A stretch of DNA of 64,000 bases, from NCBI GenBank assembly GCA_039621445.1, contig CP154955.1, positions 21,565,823 through 21,629,822 of the forward strand. Reading direction: 5' to 3'. Made by a program: the position numbers and the translations under genes. Below the pieces are notes generated by a model that made no database searches, was not told where the DNA came from, and saw only the letters and a list, made by a program, of their open reading frames with translations. Below, piece after piece: positions 46,481-59,180 of the stretch. Each line of letters begins with the position of its first letter. Position 1 is the first letter of the stretch. This DNA comes from Euglena gracilis (Eukaryota > Euglenida > Euglenophyceae > Euglenales).

Positions 46481-46599
46481 GTGTTGTGTGTCCAAAATTG
46501 AAGATGGAGGTTTCACTTTTGAGTGATAATCAATTGCCTCTTTAACTGGCAAATCTCGATTTATGCAGACTTTCAGACCCAGGAAATATTATGGCTTCC

Positions 46600-46602
<3 letters not shown>

Positions 46603-46640
<38 letters not shown>
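46603..46640. repeat. GT dinucleotide repeat
   Basis: About eighteen GT units. Confidence 0.95.
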
Positions 46641-46643
<3 letters not shown>

Positions 46644-47121
46644 CCACCCATCATGCAAAACAAAGGTATGAACTCATTTAAGTCAGTGAGATTTGACATT
46701 CAAGCCGATAGTCCTTCTGAGGACACTACAAACATGTACCCATAATTATTATTACCACTCTTTCTCCCAATCTTATAGAACTTTCTGTGAATGGTTAATA
46801 AGAGCTTGAGGGATGTTGGTGAAAAAAGCGGATGTTCTGCAAATTAATTTTTATGAATTATGGATCATTTACGTAGAGAAGAATGCAACTCTTGAACAAA
46901 CCATAGAAGCGGCATTATGTACCTGCTCTTGCACCATTCATGCCCCTCGCTTCTCACAGTCTGGCGTATCATTCAAACCGCACTCTCATCTTACCCCGAC
47001 ACAGGCCTTTTCATCACTCCATATGAAACACTTTGGTGGATGAAATGCGCTTTGTTGCACATCAAGACACTTTTGGGGTGGGTGTCTGTGTCGCATGCCC
47101 TGGCCTGCCCTGATGTACAAG

Positions 47122-47244
47122 AAGCACCCGTACGACGAGACCACCCGCCCCGCGGAGGAGTTCTACGACTTGTCAGGGGGGCCGGTACGGGTATTGACCT
47201 CGGGGGAGTTCCAGACGAGGTGGGGCGGCCACACTTGGCAGCAG
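47122..47244 (+). CDS. Candidate host exon, unknown protein
   Basis: Reads KHPYDETTRPAEEFYDLSGG then PVRVLTSGEFQTRWGGHTWQ, ending at GCAG|GTGTGG in phase 0. GC-rich with sensible codon use. Joins in phase to the next candidate. Protein family not recognised. Confidence 0.5.
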
Positions 47245-47553
47245 GTGTGGACCACCTCCATGTTGCTCGATGTTGCTTACGTTTCTTTTGGCGCACCCCA
47301 GGAAGCCATGCGATGTATTTGACATCCTGACAGACAGACAGGCAGACTGTCTGGGTTTCTGGAGGTACCACGTTGCATTAGGATGGATTATTCCAACAGT
47401 TCCCAAACCGGCTCTTTTACAACACCTCAACAAGAAATAACCTGGATTTGATGACCTGATGAGTTTTGAGCGGCCTCCATTCCTCCCCCTCCCCACCACC
47501 CATGCACCCACAAGCCACCCATATCTCTCCCTGCTCACCGCTTGCCATCCCAG

Positions 47554-47720
47554 AGGGACGTGTTGTGCAACGATGGGGCCCAGCGCTGCGCATACGCCAA
47601 AGGCCGCATCCCCTGCTCCGCTCTGGCACGCCTGCCCCCCGCCAGCGGTCAGCGGAACGCTGCGCACGTGATGGCCAGTCCGATCCGCGAAATGGTCGGC
47701 GATTTGGCTGATTCACATGG
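47554..47720 (+). CDS. Candidate host exon, unknown protein
   Basis: After TTGCCATCCCAG the frame reads RDVLCNDGAQRCAYAKGRIP then CSALARLPPASGQRNAAHV and MASPIREMVGDLADSHG. Phase 0 fits the exon at 47,244. The donor is ambiguous (CAC|GTGATG at about 47,668, or later). Confidence 0.45.
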
Positions 47721-48059
47721 ACACCCCGCCCCCCTACCAGGAACCTGTCATGCCCTGTCAAAGTCTGTCAAGCTCCTGCCGAGGAAAGAGTCATGCTGCT
47801 TGTTACTGACCAACCTAAGGAAGTTCTCACTAACCTGCCTGGCAGAAAAGCATTGAATTCCCTTGCAATGGCCCCAAGAATTTTTATGCTCACACCTGAC
47901 AAACTGCGAGGGTCACCACTGCCAGGCAACTGGCAGGATGCGCCACGGATCCTCGATGCTGGCCAACCTGTCAGAGAACAGTTTCCTGGGGGGTTTCCTT
48001 GACAGTCTCACTCTTTGAACACGGTTTTGCGGGTTGTCTTGGCTTGACGTTGGCTGCAG

Positions 48060-48166
48060 TTGGGCTGCCACCGTCGGGTCCCCGCCTGGTGGTGACCGGT
48101 TGGGAGGACACATTCTTCGCCAACGTCTTACACTCCCCCTGCATGTATCGCTGGCTGAAGTTGCAG
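48060..48166 (+). CDS. Candidate host exon, unknown protein
   Basis: Between CGTTGGCTGCAG and TTGCAG|GTGTCG the frame reads GLPPSGPRLVVTGWEDTFFA then NVLHSPCMYRWLKLQ. Probably part of the same + strand gene as the two exons upstream. The reverse strand is also open here, so strand is not certain. Confidence 0.45.
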
Positions 48167-48180
48167 GTGTCGAGAGGCAG

Positions 48181-48216
48181 ACATACATACATACATACAT
48201 ACATACATACGTACGT
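48181..48216. repeat. CATA tetranucleotide repeat
   Basis: About nine ATAC/CATA units. Confidence 0.95.
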
Positions 48217-48999
48217 ACATGGGTCATACCGGGGGGGGGAACGCAACATGGACCCTCAAAAAAAACGCGACGCAAATAAATGCAAATAAAAACACAAATT
48301 GTATGTAAAATCCCTTGGGAGCTCTCCCGGGATGTAGACTTATTGCACAGGAGAGGACGTAGAAAAATTTCGACTCCACCGGGGAATTTTTTGCATTTTG
48401 CATGAAAATAAGCATTTTGTTGACCAAAAAAAATGCAAAAATGACAAAAAAACTTGACAAAGTTTTGGGTCGCAGGAGGTAAATTGGGCCAAAACTAGGA
48501 CGTATTCAAAATCAAATTTTTTTTGCAAAAAAAATTCAAAAATTGGCGGGAAACACATATTTTGCCTAAACCCCCCCCGGGCCATACGCACCCCCTGACC
48601 TGCAACCCCCAACCAGGGGGTGGGTGAACAACCAAATGGCAAATTGTTTTCTACAGCACCTACAACCTCCGACCAGGGCCAGACCGGGGGGTGGTTAGTG
48701 TAAAGGGGTGGTCGGTGGGCATGGGGGGACGCGGGACACCTTGACCAGGATGGTCACACTTCGGGGGTGGTTCAAGGAAGAATAGGCAGCTATTTTAATA
48801 TAAACAACAAAGCGACATCAGAATGGCAAAAGATCTCACATTGAGCTGAGCGTTCGGCCCAAAAATGCTTGGCCTCCTCTTCCAGAAAAAAAATGATAAA
48901 ATTGTGCTTGTTATTGGCCCAAAGATTGAAAATTAGAATGGCGATCAACGAAACGCAAGGGGAAAAAACAGAAAAAAAGCGCTCTCTGGTCATACTCAC
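48217..48999. other. Non-coding; likely PDI 3' intron
   Basis: The next PDI exon should lie here or further left, but was not recognised. Confidence 0.4.
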
Positions 49000-49062
49000 T
49001 GCGGAATTTCTTCGCAAAGTCAGCGAAGAACGTTGCAAGTGATGAATCTGCATCGGCGAACA
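49000..49062 (-). CDS. Protein disulfide isomerase, exon (b' domain)
   Basis: The minus-strand exon reads FADADSSLATFFADFAKKFR, matching the start of a PDI b' thioredoxin fold (family pattern: (W)(L/V)F.d......f...a.ef). The acceptor is TTTCTATTTGCAG and the donor CGCA|GTGAGT, a near-perfect consensus. Its two-base start completes the codon left by the exon at 50,824. PDIs form and reshuffle disulfides in the endoplasmic reticulum. The redox-active CxxC domains are outside the recognisable exons. Confidence 0.8.
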
Positions 49063-50823
49063 CTGCAAATAGAAATTGTATTCTGAAAGGAATATTGTTT
49101 CAACTTACTGCAACATAACTGCAACATAAAAGAAGAAGCAATCCCTGAACTATTTGTCCCCACCATGGGGATTCCAGTGAATGACACGGGAGAGGGGGTC
49201 TTCTTTCATTCAGGGCAGCCCGATCCAAGTTCTTTGAGCACCCTTGGGGGGGGGACAAAAATCAGAATTTTCATGATTTGAACCCCAAAATGGAGATTTG
49301 AGTAATTTTTTCATGGTGGGGGTCTAGGGGGGGGGGGTTGGTCCAGCCAGCTGCTCCCGAAAAAGGCGGGTCCAGCCGGTGTCCTTTGTTTCAGCCATCA
49401 TCTTTTTCAAGCCGGTTTTGCGATCCCCGCAAATCATACAAATCATACAAATCAGACCTGCGTCCCCCCTTGCCCACTGACCAGGTTCCCACAGCCCTGA
49501 ACCGTGGGGGGGGGTCATATGCACTCCCTGGCCTGCAACCCCGAGGTGGTGGTTGCTAGGTGGAAAATTACCCTACTTCCTTGGGTCACCTACAACACTT
49601 GACAAGGGGGGGTCATAAGCATCCCTTGACCTTCAACCCCGACCGGGAGGGGGGGAGGTGGAGAGGGCTGGTAAATAGAGGTGGTCGTTGGACAAAGAGG
49701 AGGACCAATTTTACACATCGTAAAATGCTGAAGGAACAAATTTACATCTTTTGAGCACCCTAACATGGTATTCTGTGGGCCAACCCAAAGATCCAATGGA
49801 CACAAAAATAAGATCAGAGTTAGGGGTGAGCAACATGGGGCCACCCGCCGGTAGGCCGCCAGGACGGCGTCCGTGGCCTGGATCCCAACAGGGGGCGAAC
49901 GGATGGCAAACCATCTTCCGATTTCTTCCGAACGCCGCAAGCAAGGTCATTGGATGGGAAGGTTGGGAAGGAAGGTTGACCCCCCAACCACCAACCACCC
50001 ATGAAATTTCTGGGACTCCTGTTCAGCCCCGTCAGCGGAGTCCGGCAACCCAAAAGCCGACCACGGGGGGAGAGATGCTTTGTATCTGATGCATCCTCAG
50101 GTTGCCAAAAACCCAAAATGCACTTGGGAAACTTTGCTGCACACTCCAGACGTTATATCTCCAGATCAATAACTGCATCAACAGGGAAGGAGCCAGACAA
50201 CCCTCTTTATCAGATGGGTCAATAAACAACCAGCCAATGCCCTCAGTGAAACGGAATCTTTGGGGTAAAAGTGCCAGAGTCAAATACCGCCAATGCATCT
50301 TGGAATCTCACAAATGCACAATGCTCTCCACAATGCTTTGCCTCTGACCATGCTGTTGCATACACCCACCGCCGATGGCCCACACCACAACCACCTCAGT
50401 TGATCTAGCAACGTTTGGCACCAACAAGAGCTTGTCACAACTGTATGTTGCACGTCCGTCTAACGATGTTTGGAGAATCCCACTGCGGCCTGGGGGGGGG
50501 TGCGAAATGACTCTTTTTGCAACTACTCGAAAATACTTCTTTCACGTACTGTATGGGGTATCCTGCATATTTCCCCAGCTATTTGAAATTAGTGTTGTTC
50601 TCCTGCAAATCCCTGAGTTGATGGGTTGGCACCACACAAAATGTGGGAACGAACGGAAAGATATCACCCCCTCCGGGGCAGATGGGTCCCGACAGGAACG
50701 ACATGATGCAACAACTTTTCACTGGTTGTCTGAATATCTGGCGATACATTTTTTTTTGATCAGAGCAAACTAGGCATCAGACTCCCTGCTCTTGCTGAAC
50801 AGGAGACACATCAAATATTAAAC
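49063..50823 (-). other. PDI intron
   Basis: 1.76 kb with C/G runs and the GGTCGTTGGACAA motif (49,683) shared with the foldback element at 36.3 kb. No exon recognised. Confidence 0.6.
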
Positions 50824-50962
50824 AAGCGTTTCCCTGGATCGGAAGGCCGCGCTTCACATAAGCGGCATAATTTTGGTGGCCGATCTCATCGACAGTCCGC
50901 ATGGAATTTGCTTTGAGGAACTTGCTGAGGTTTTCCTCACTGAATTTCCCGGCGTACACATT
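50824..50962 (-). CDS. Protein disulfide isomerase, exon (b/b' boundary)
   Basis: The minus-strand exon encodes YAGKFSEENLSKFLKANSMR, then TVDEIGHQNYAAYVKRGLPI and QGNA. The order FSEENL..FLK.NS...V.EI...NYA.YV.RGLP matches the end of PDI domain b and entry to b'. The acceptor is CTCCTCTTTCGCAG (phase 0) and the donor GCTT|GTTTAA (phase 1), both compatible with the flanking PDI exons. Confidence 0.85.
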
Positions 50963-52185
50963 CTGCGAAAGAGGAGAAATTCAGAAGCTCAGCCCAGTTT
51001 CGAATGATGGTTGACTCTTTCAACCCAACCTCGTTTATACCCCCCCAAAGACAAATGAAGAAAATGAAATGGAAATATGAGAACAAAAATGAGGCACACG
51101 CGGCACAGCGAAAAAAAAAATCAGATGATCAATGCATGAGAATTCATTTTTTTTTTTAACAAAGCAATCCATTGATTTGCCTCAATGGCACATTGTTCAA
51201 CCCCCCAACTTGCAAAAGCAAAACCGTATTTGTCGAGCTCTTCCGGGTCGACTGATAAATCCCCCGATCCCCCACCTTCCGACAAATCAGATCCTGCAAT
51301 CCCCCTGAGTTATGAGTGGGGAGTTTACAAGACAGAAAGATGTAGATATTGAGAATAAACTTGACCATCTAAATGACGCCCACATTATTTTCACACTTTG
51401 CAAAACAAGAGGTTCAAAGACTGCTCAGAGGAACCGTTCAGAAAGAAATCGGCGTTCTTCCCCCACCCCCTCCCATTTTTCCAGGGCGTACATTTTTCGA
51501 TCAAAGTTTGATTTGGTGACAAAGAAATATTCTTGAGCAAAAACGCCATGCCTGACCCCCTCTCTTCCCCACCTTCCTGTACAGCCTGTCCGAAGCATCC
51601 CAATTATCAAAATGCCAGACATTTGAATGACTGATTTAAATGCCCTGAGCTATCTGTAAAGCGCCAGATCAGGCGCCGAAGTTTGATAGCCCGAAACTCT
51701 CTCTTGAGGATTTTCTGCAATTGCGCTCAAATTTTAATTCCCTCTAAGCCCACAGTTTTTTTTGCAATTATGGACCATTGCGGACAACCATGGACGAGAA
51801 TTTTGATCCCCCAATGGATGGATGAGCCATAAAAATGGGTTCTAGTGCCCAATTGGGCCAAAAAGGCAGGTCTGTTTGCCATTGTCATTGGCATGGATGA
51901 AAAAAATTTCCTCAATAGAAATTGTTGACGCCTTTGCGAAAATTGTGCAAACACACATTCTGGTGCAACTGGTGCAATATTGCAAAAGCATCAACAACAG
52001 ATCAATTTTGATGTGTTCACACAGAGAATTCACTTGGATGTTGACCAGCAATGCAAATGAGCCACTGGGGTAAAAAAAACCAAAGCGTTTGTGAACACCC
52101 ACTAAAATTGGCAACTAAAACTAAACCAAAACGTTTGGGACAGAACAGGCTTCTTCTTAACCACCCAGGGGGCATCGCTTTGCAC
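50963..52185 (-). other. PDI intron
   Basis: 1.22 kb. No recognisable exon or element. Confidence 0.6.
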
Positions 52186-52298
52186 CTTCAGTTCGTCAAA
52201 TGGCTTGAAGAGCACAAGGGTGTCCATGGGTTCATCGCCGGCCACCGATGAGTCAGTTACCAGCCCGAAACTGCTGCCAGGGATGGCCTCCTTGAACC
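52186..52298 (-). CDS. Protein disulfide isomerase, exon (b domain)
   Basis: The minus-strand exon encodes FKEAIPGSSFGLVTDSSVAG, then DEPMDTLVLFKPFDELK. FG.VTD..V......D..VLFKPFDE is the core of PDI domain b. The acceptor is AACTAG and the donor CTGAAG|GTGCAA. Phase 0 at its end joins directly to the exon at 50,962. Upstream exons encoding the first CxxC domain should lie at higher coordinates but were not found. Confidence 0.83.
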
Positions 52299-52925
52299 CT
52301 AGTTTCTCCCAAATCATCGCTTTCCATACTTTTCAGATTTAATTTCTTTCGACTCTGAGCTCTGGAGCAGCCTTCTTTTTAAGGTACTGGGGGTCTCCCC
52401 CCAGCACAGGGCCCAGGGGGAGGAGGCCCCCCCCAAATCGGGTCGTCTGAAGACATTTTCTAAAACCTTTCCAGCGCTCAGCACCCAAGCCCACACCTAT
52501 ACCAGGGACCCCCCACCCCGGGAGTCAGTCCAGGGTTTTAAATAAGCGAGTGTATTGGACTTTTCATCCTGGATTGCACTGGAGTGTGTTCAACCAGGTG
52601 AACCAACAGTCACGTGGGGGGAAGGTGGTAGGCAAACAGACACGTCAGCATGGATGTGATGTTGCAAAAAAACGTCACATGAAATCCAAAGTGGTGTCCA
52701 TTTGGCTGTGCCCGGGGGGGGCGAAACAAAATTGAAATTTTTAGAGGATATACGAGAAAAAATGGGTGAAAATGTTTTCTTTGTGGAGATGGGGGAGAAA
52801 AATTAAAATGAAATTCCTCTCCCTCTGGGCATCAATGTGGGGGCAGTGGGAAGGGGTGTGGAGGGAGATTGGCGTCAACCCGTAAAATTTTTTACTATTT
52901 TTTTTAGACGTGGCCCGCATACAAA
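52299..52925. other. Non-coding stretch
   Basis: C/G runs; no feature recognised. Confidence 0.45.
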
Positions 52926-52927
52926 AT

Positions 52928-53072
52928 TGGTTGCCTCCGCGGAGCCTCCGCGGAGGCTCCGAGGTAACCAGCCTTCGCGGAGGCTCCGCGGAGGCTCAAA
53001 GTAACCAGCCTCCGCGGAGCCTCCGCAGAGGCTAAAGTAACCAAAAGTTAGGATTCCACATTTGCTGGGACC
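52928..53072 (-). repeat. Palindromic GGTTACC/CCGCGG array, copy 3
   Basis: Three GTAACC units with CCTCCGCGGAGGC palindromes, ending TTAGGATTCCACATTTGCTG, the exact complement of the leading edge of copy 1. Confidence 0.85.
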
Positions 53073-53077
53073 CGCCA

Positions 53078-53079
<2 letters not shown>

Positions 53080-53114
<35 letters not shown>

Positions 53115-53162
53115 AAAGACAGACATACAGGCAGACATACAGACAGACAGACATACATACAC
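53080..53162. repeat. GGCA/GACA tetranucleotide repeat
   Basis: About ten GGCA units followed by GACA/ATAC units. Confidence 0.95.
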
Positions 53163-53274
53163 TGTGGTGTTTGGGGACCCCACTCAGGCTTCTTTTAAAC
53201 ATGGAAAAAAAAGCCCCCCCTGGGAACTACACCCACGGGAACCACACCAACCACACAAGGTGAGGGAATGTCCC

Positions 53275-53725
53275 TAACCCCCCCCCAAAATAAGACCTGG
53301 GTCTTATTTTTGGGTCCGTTTCTGGAAGCCTCCAGGGGGGGTCTTCTTTTGGGGGGGTCTTATTTTTGGATTTTTTCTTGACCGACCCGGGCCCGAAAAA
53401 AACACCATTTTTCAGGTTCACGAGAGTGCTAATTTTTTCCTTCAGCGCTTCGCGCCCTGTGTAAATTGGTGTAATTTGTCATTTACCCTTTTTTTTTCAC
53501 TTCAAAAATCTGAAATTTTTTATATTTCATCATTTTTGTGCATGAAATTGGGGTTTTTGGTAATTTTTCAGGGAAAAATTTCACCATCCCCGGCGCTTCG
53601 CGCTGCTGTCAAGGGGGGTCTTATTTATGGCGGGGTCTTATTTTTAGATTTTTGCTCGATCGGCCCAGGGGGGGTATTATTTTTTTTGGGGGTCTTATTT
53701 TTGGGGGGGGGCTTATTTTGGGGGG
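53275..53725. mobile_element. AATAAGACC inverted-repeat element, possible MITE
   Basis: Begins with C run AAAATAAGACC, immediately mirrored by GGGTCTTATTTTTGG, and ends with two further GGTCTTATTTTTGG copies plus G run. GCGCTTCGCGC hairpins lie inside (53,445 and 53,595). Non-coding; no target duplication established. Confidence 0.5.
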
Positions 53726-54309
53726 GTTTACAGCGCTGGAATTACACCAGAGTTGCTCACCCAGCCAAGTGGAGCAACAAAACAGCACCGCTGTAAGGGG
53801 TACCTAGCCACTCACCGCACAGCTGGGCCAGAAGTTGGCGCCGGCGATAAACAGACAAGAAGCCTTAGTGAAACTAAGGGGGTGGTGGAGGCTTTGGCAC
53901 AAAGCACCAGAAAAATTTTGGGAAATGTTTTTGGGCGACCGGATTTTTTTGGGGGAGTCCCCCGCCGGGTCGGGTGGGTATCAGACTGTTTTAGCAATTT
54001 GGGGATATCCACTGGCTTTGTCTTGGTGTTTGCTCGACATCGGTGCAGATACCAATAGACACTGATATCCCCCCAAATAATATTCCCACCCTGTGGTCCA
54101 ATGTTGGCCACCCGAATAAATTCCCCGTCCCCATTTCTTCACTGATCGTCGTTGGAAAAATATGTTAGCCTGAGAGGTAGAACCATATTTTTTGTGCAAA
54201 ATCTACCTACTGTCTTGCATGTTTCAGTTTTCAGCCATATCAGGGTGCCTGCGGAATGAAAAAAAGGAAATACCGCCAAGGCCTCTCTAGTCCCTGTCTT
54301 TCCTCACAG

Positions 54310-54407
54310 CCCAAGTATCAGACAGCGGTCCGCCAAGCGCAAGAAGCTCTAAAACTGCCCGTCGATTATTTTGGCCTCCATGTGCGCTGGATGGAGAACA
54401 AATGCAG
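54310..54407 (+). CDS. Candidate host exon, unknown protein
   Basis: Between CTTTCCTCACAG and TGCAG|GTGCTG the frame reads PKYQTAVRQAQEALKLPVDY then FGLHVRWMENKC. Good splice sites and helical composition; family not recognised. Confidence 0.5.
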
Positions 54408-54460
54408 GTGCTGCTACAGATTAGCAATCCGATTTGCAATCCTGTCTACCTGGTCCCGAT

Positions 54461-54495
54461 ACGCACGCACACACACACACGCACGCATGCACGCA

Positions 54496-54527
<32 letters not shown>

Positions 54528-54532
54528 CACAG
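54461..54532. repeat. CA/GCAC microsatellite
   Basis: A short relative of the 34.4-kb array, (GCAC)n between (CA)n blocks. Confidence 0.95.
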
Positions 54533-56115
54533 GTCCCAAATGCATGAATGAATCTGGGTGGTGTTTCGGGTTACACTTGTTTCGCTTTGTGCCGAGGGTG
54601 GGTACTCTGGGCACTTGAGGAAGGCATCACAAAGCAGAAGGTACCCTCCCAAAGCCAAAGAAAACCCTTCCAGGGTACTCCGCAGTGCGGCTTTCCGCTC
54701 CCACAATTTAGACCTAGGTGTATTGCTCTTCAGATCTGAAGGGTGGGGAGAGGCAGGAACCAGTTGCCACGCTGCCCTGTTGGACGGCTGGGGACCCTTT
54801 TGGGGGGCCAGAACCGGACCACCCATTTCCCGACGGCTTCGCTTTTGCAGGTGGGCGTTGGGCAAGGCCCACACCAAGACCAGGACTGAACAGGATCCTC
54901 ACGAACCCAGAGAAGAATTTTCTTCATTGAGATGCTTTGATCCTGGAGGGCCGAGGGGGTGACACAATAGAAGCACGGGTGCGTTTATAGCGGACCGCCG
55001 CCTCTGGAAGCGGGGGTCGGGCAGCGGGGGTGCGCTTCTTCACGTGATATTTGTTGATTTGCTTTGGAAATCCCATCAAAATGGGTGGTGCGCTTGTTGC
55101 GGACCGCCTCCTTTGGGTGGGGTGTGTATTTCTATTTGGCTTTGCGGCCCCGCACTTCTTTTAGGGGGGGTTACCCCCTGGAAGTGGTTTTTCCTTTCCT
55201 TTCTGGGATAAGATTTCGGACCCCAAAATTTACTGGTCGCCTGAGCCCCCCCCCCCCCAAGTGGGTCTTACAAAACTTTTTTTTCTCAGAGGCCACATTT
55301 AGGGCAATTAGGTCGACGAAGGAATTTCTCTTTGCGAAGCGCCATAGTGGGCAGTGAGGTAGATCGTCTACCACCATGCGTGGGGGGGACTCTCCCCTGT
55401 TTTGGTGGTCGACCCCCCTCATCTTGCAGTTCAGCCATGACCAAGGCTTATGAAAAGCATGGCCTACCCAAACCCCCCCAAAAAGGGTCAATTTTTACCT
55501 CCGGCGCTTTGCGCCGAAATTTTTTTGCATTTTTGGCACATTTTTGCCCAAAAAGTGCCCAAAATGGCACTTTTGGTCGTTTTGGGGGGTCAAAAATTTT
55601 CGGCCCGGCGCTCTGCGCCAGGCCGAAAATTCGGCCACCCTGACCGCGCACCTGTTTAGGTGGGGGGGTGTGTCCCCCCCCCCCCCCCCCCCCTCCTGGC
55701 CCGCAGGGGGGGGTCCGGACCACCCCCCCCCACCTGCCCTTATATCGAACCCTGGGAGGGGGTCAGCCAGCAGCCTTTCTCCAGCCAGCCCAAATCTGCC
55801 AGCCGAGCTGGACCAAGTCTGAGCTGGGCCCCACCCCAGGGGTCGTTGGAAAACGCCCTCGCCCCCACCTCCCCAAACGGCCTGGCAGGGTGCCATGTAA
55901 CTGGAGCCATCTTTGCTTGCCTTGCCCCGCCGGGTCATTTGGGGTGTTTTCATCCTTCTGGGCTTCTGTCTCTCCACACAAAATTGCTTCCGTATTGTTT
56001 GCCTTCAAATGAAAAATGATTGGAGTGTATTTGGTGACATATCCCCCCTCCCCGGGCTCTGTCGCGCCAAATGTGTGATTGAATAATATTGAATCAGATG
56101 TAACAGCAAGGAATA
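54533..56115. other. Non-coding with GCGCC hairpins
   Basis: Contains CCGGCGCTTTGCGCCG (55,501) and GGCGCTCTGCGCC (55,608), members of the hairpin family, plus C/G runs. Open segments lack recognisable domains. Confidence 0.5.
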
Positions 56116-57630
<1,515 letters not shown>

Positions 57631-57740
57631 TATGTATATGTACATGTACATGTAAGTGTAAATGTACATGTACATGTACATGTACATGTATATGTATATG
57701 AATATGTAGATGTATATGTATTTGTATGTGCATACACATG

Positions 57741-57831
<91 letters not shown>

Positions 57832-57845
57832 TTATATGTTTATGT
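57631..57845. repeat. TGTATA/TGTACA microsatellite
   Basis: About 210 bases of TGTATA hexamers with TGTACA variants, directly abutting the mariner-like element and the end of the next ORF. Confidence 0.95.
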
Positions 57846-59180
57846 TCTTTCAGGAAAGCAGGCAGCGGCAACGCATAACGAGGTAATTTTCCCTCGTGTG
57901 CGGCGAAAAACATCTCAAAATCTTCCCACATCAGGATATTCCCGAATTGGGTATCCAGGTGCTCCTGGAGGCCGATTTCGGCCTCTTCCCAGTCCGGTCG
58001 CAGGTTCATCCTGCGCTGGTCAGGGTCATTGGGTCTGGGCGCCACCTCGGTGTATCCCCAAGGTAACCACCTTCTGTGGACATCCACATCGGTGGTCATG
58101 TATTCCAGGAAATATATGTAGACCTCCAGGACGTAGGTAATCCACGCCCTGTGCCAGTACTGCTGCAGCAGAAATATTTTCTGCCGGTGCTGTTTCAGCA
58201 CCTTTCGGTCTTGCGTTTCGAGATTGGGATTCCGACACTGCTGCAGGAGAAATCTCCTTGTCAGCGGGCTGCCGGCATTCTCGGCAGTCGGAGGCGGTTT
58301 TCCGCGTTCTCCGAAACCCCAGAAGTCAACAATGTGAAATTCTTTGCAAAACTGGCATTCCAGTTTGTACCGCTGGGGGTACGCAAGGTCCACATCCAGT
58401 ACCTTGAACAGTCTGCCATACATGCTGTCCAAGAATACTTGGAGGTTGCTCGTGAACATTACCGCAGCCTGCGCCTGGAGTTTCTCCGGCAGGGGGTAAT
58501 ACTTCCACTGGATTCCCAGTGCTCCAACGGAATACATGTGCGTGAAGATTTCCTTCAGCTGTGCGACGAACGTTTCGCCGTCTTCAACAAGTATTCATAC
58601 AGTCGATGTACGTCAAACCGTTTCGGTCGGTGAAAATGCCGAAATTCTGGCAGGGGTATCCCAACCAGAACCATAGCTCCCAGAAACCGGGCATCCGGTC
58701 CAGGACAACTTCATTCGAATGAGGGTATCCCTCAAACGCATGAAGTTCGGCACTGTAGAAAAAACATTTGCAGTGATCGTTCATACGACTCTGCACCACT
58801 TCGAGCACCGCATCCGGTGGTCGGTGGACCACGTTGCCTGCCCTTGTGAACTTTTGGAGATCCTCGTCGATTTTCGGCCAGATCTCCTCCAGGAACTTGA
58901 ACACTGAGGCAACGTCATAGTCCTTCGTTTTCGAAGGTTCGGCGGCTTTTCCGCCCTTGCCTGCTGGGGGTCCGGCAGATTTTCCGCCTTTGCCTGGAGT
59001 TGACCAAGCGGCTTTTCCGCCTTTGCCAGGTGGGGCTTTCCCACCTTTCTCCTGGCCTTTTCCTTTCCCCTTACCCTTGCCCTTACCTTTACTCTTACCC
59101 TTTGTGTTAGAAAGCCATTCGAATGTCGCCCAGTAATCCCAGTATTCTGGGTCTTCTGGCGTAAACACAGGGTAAGTCAC
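57846..59180 (-). pseudogene. Unknown transposon-associated ORF, C-terminal part (frameshifted)
   Basis: Two frames join at about 58,580. The first (59,180-58,584) begins MTYPVFTPEDPEYWDYWATF, has a Gly/Lys repeat (KGKGKGKGKG, coded by a simple repeat) and an aromatic-rich domain (FWELWFWLGYPCQNFG). The second continues VEDGETFVAQLKEIFTHMYS and has CQFCKEFHIVDFWGFG and a long helical, acidic end (LRPDWEEAEIGLQEHLDTQF). No motif is recognised. The position directly 3' of a gypsy pol on the same strand suggests a structural (gag-like) or third-ORF protein. The frame runs into a microsatellite as His-Ile repeats. Confidence 0.45.
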
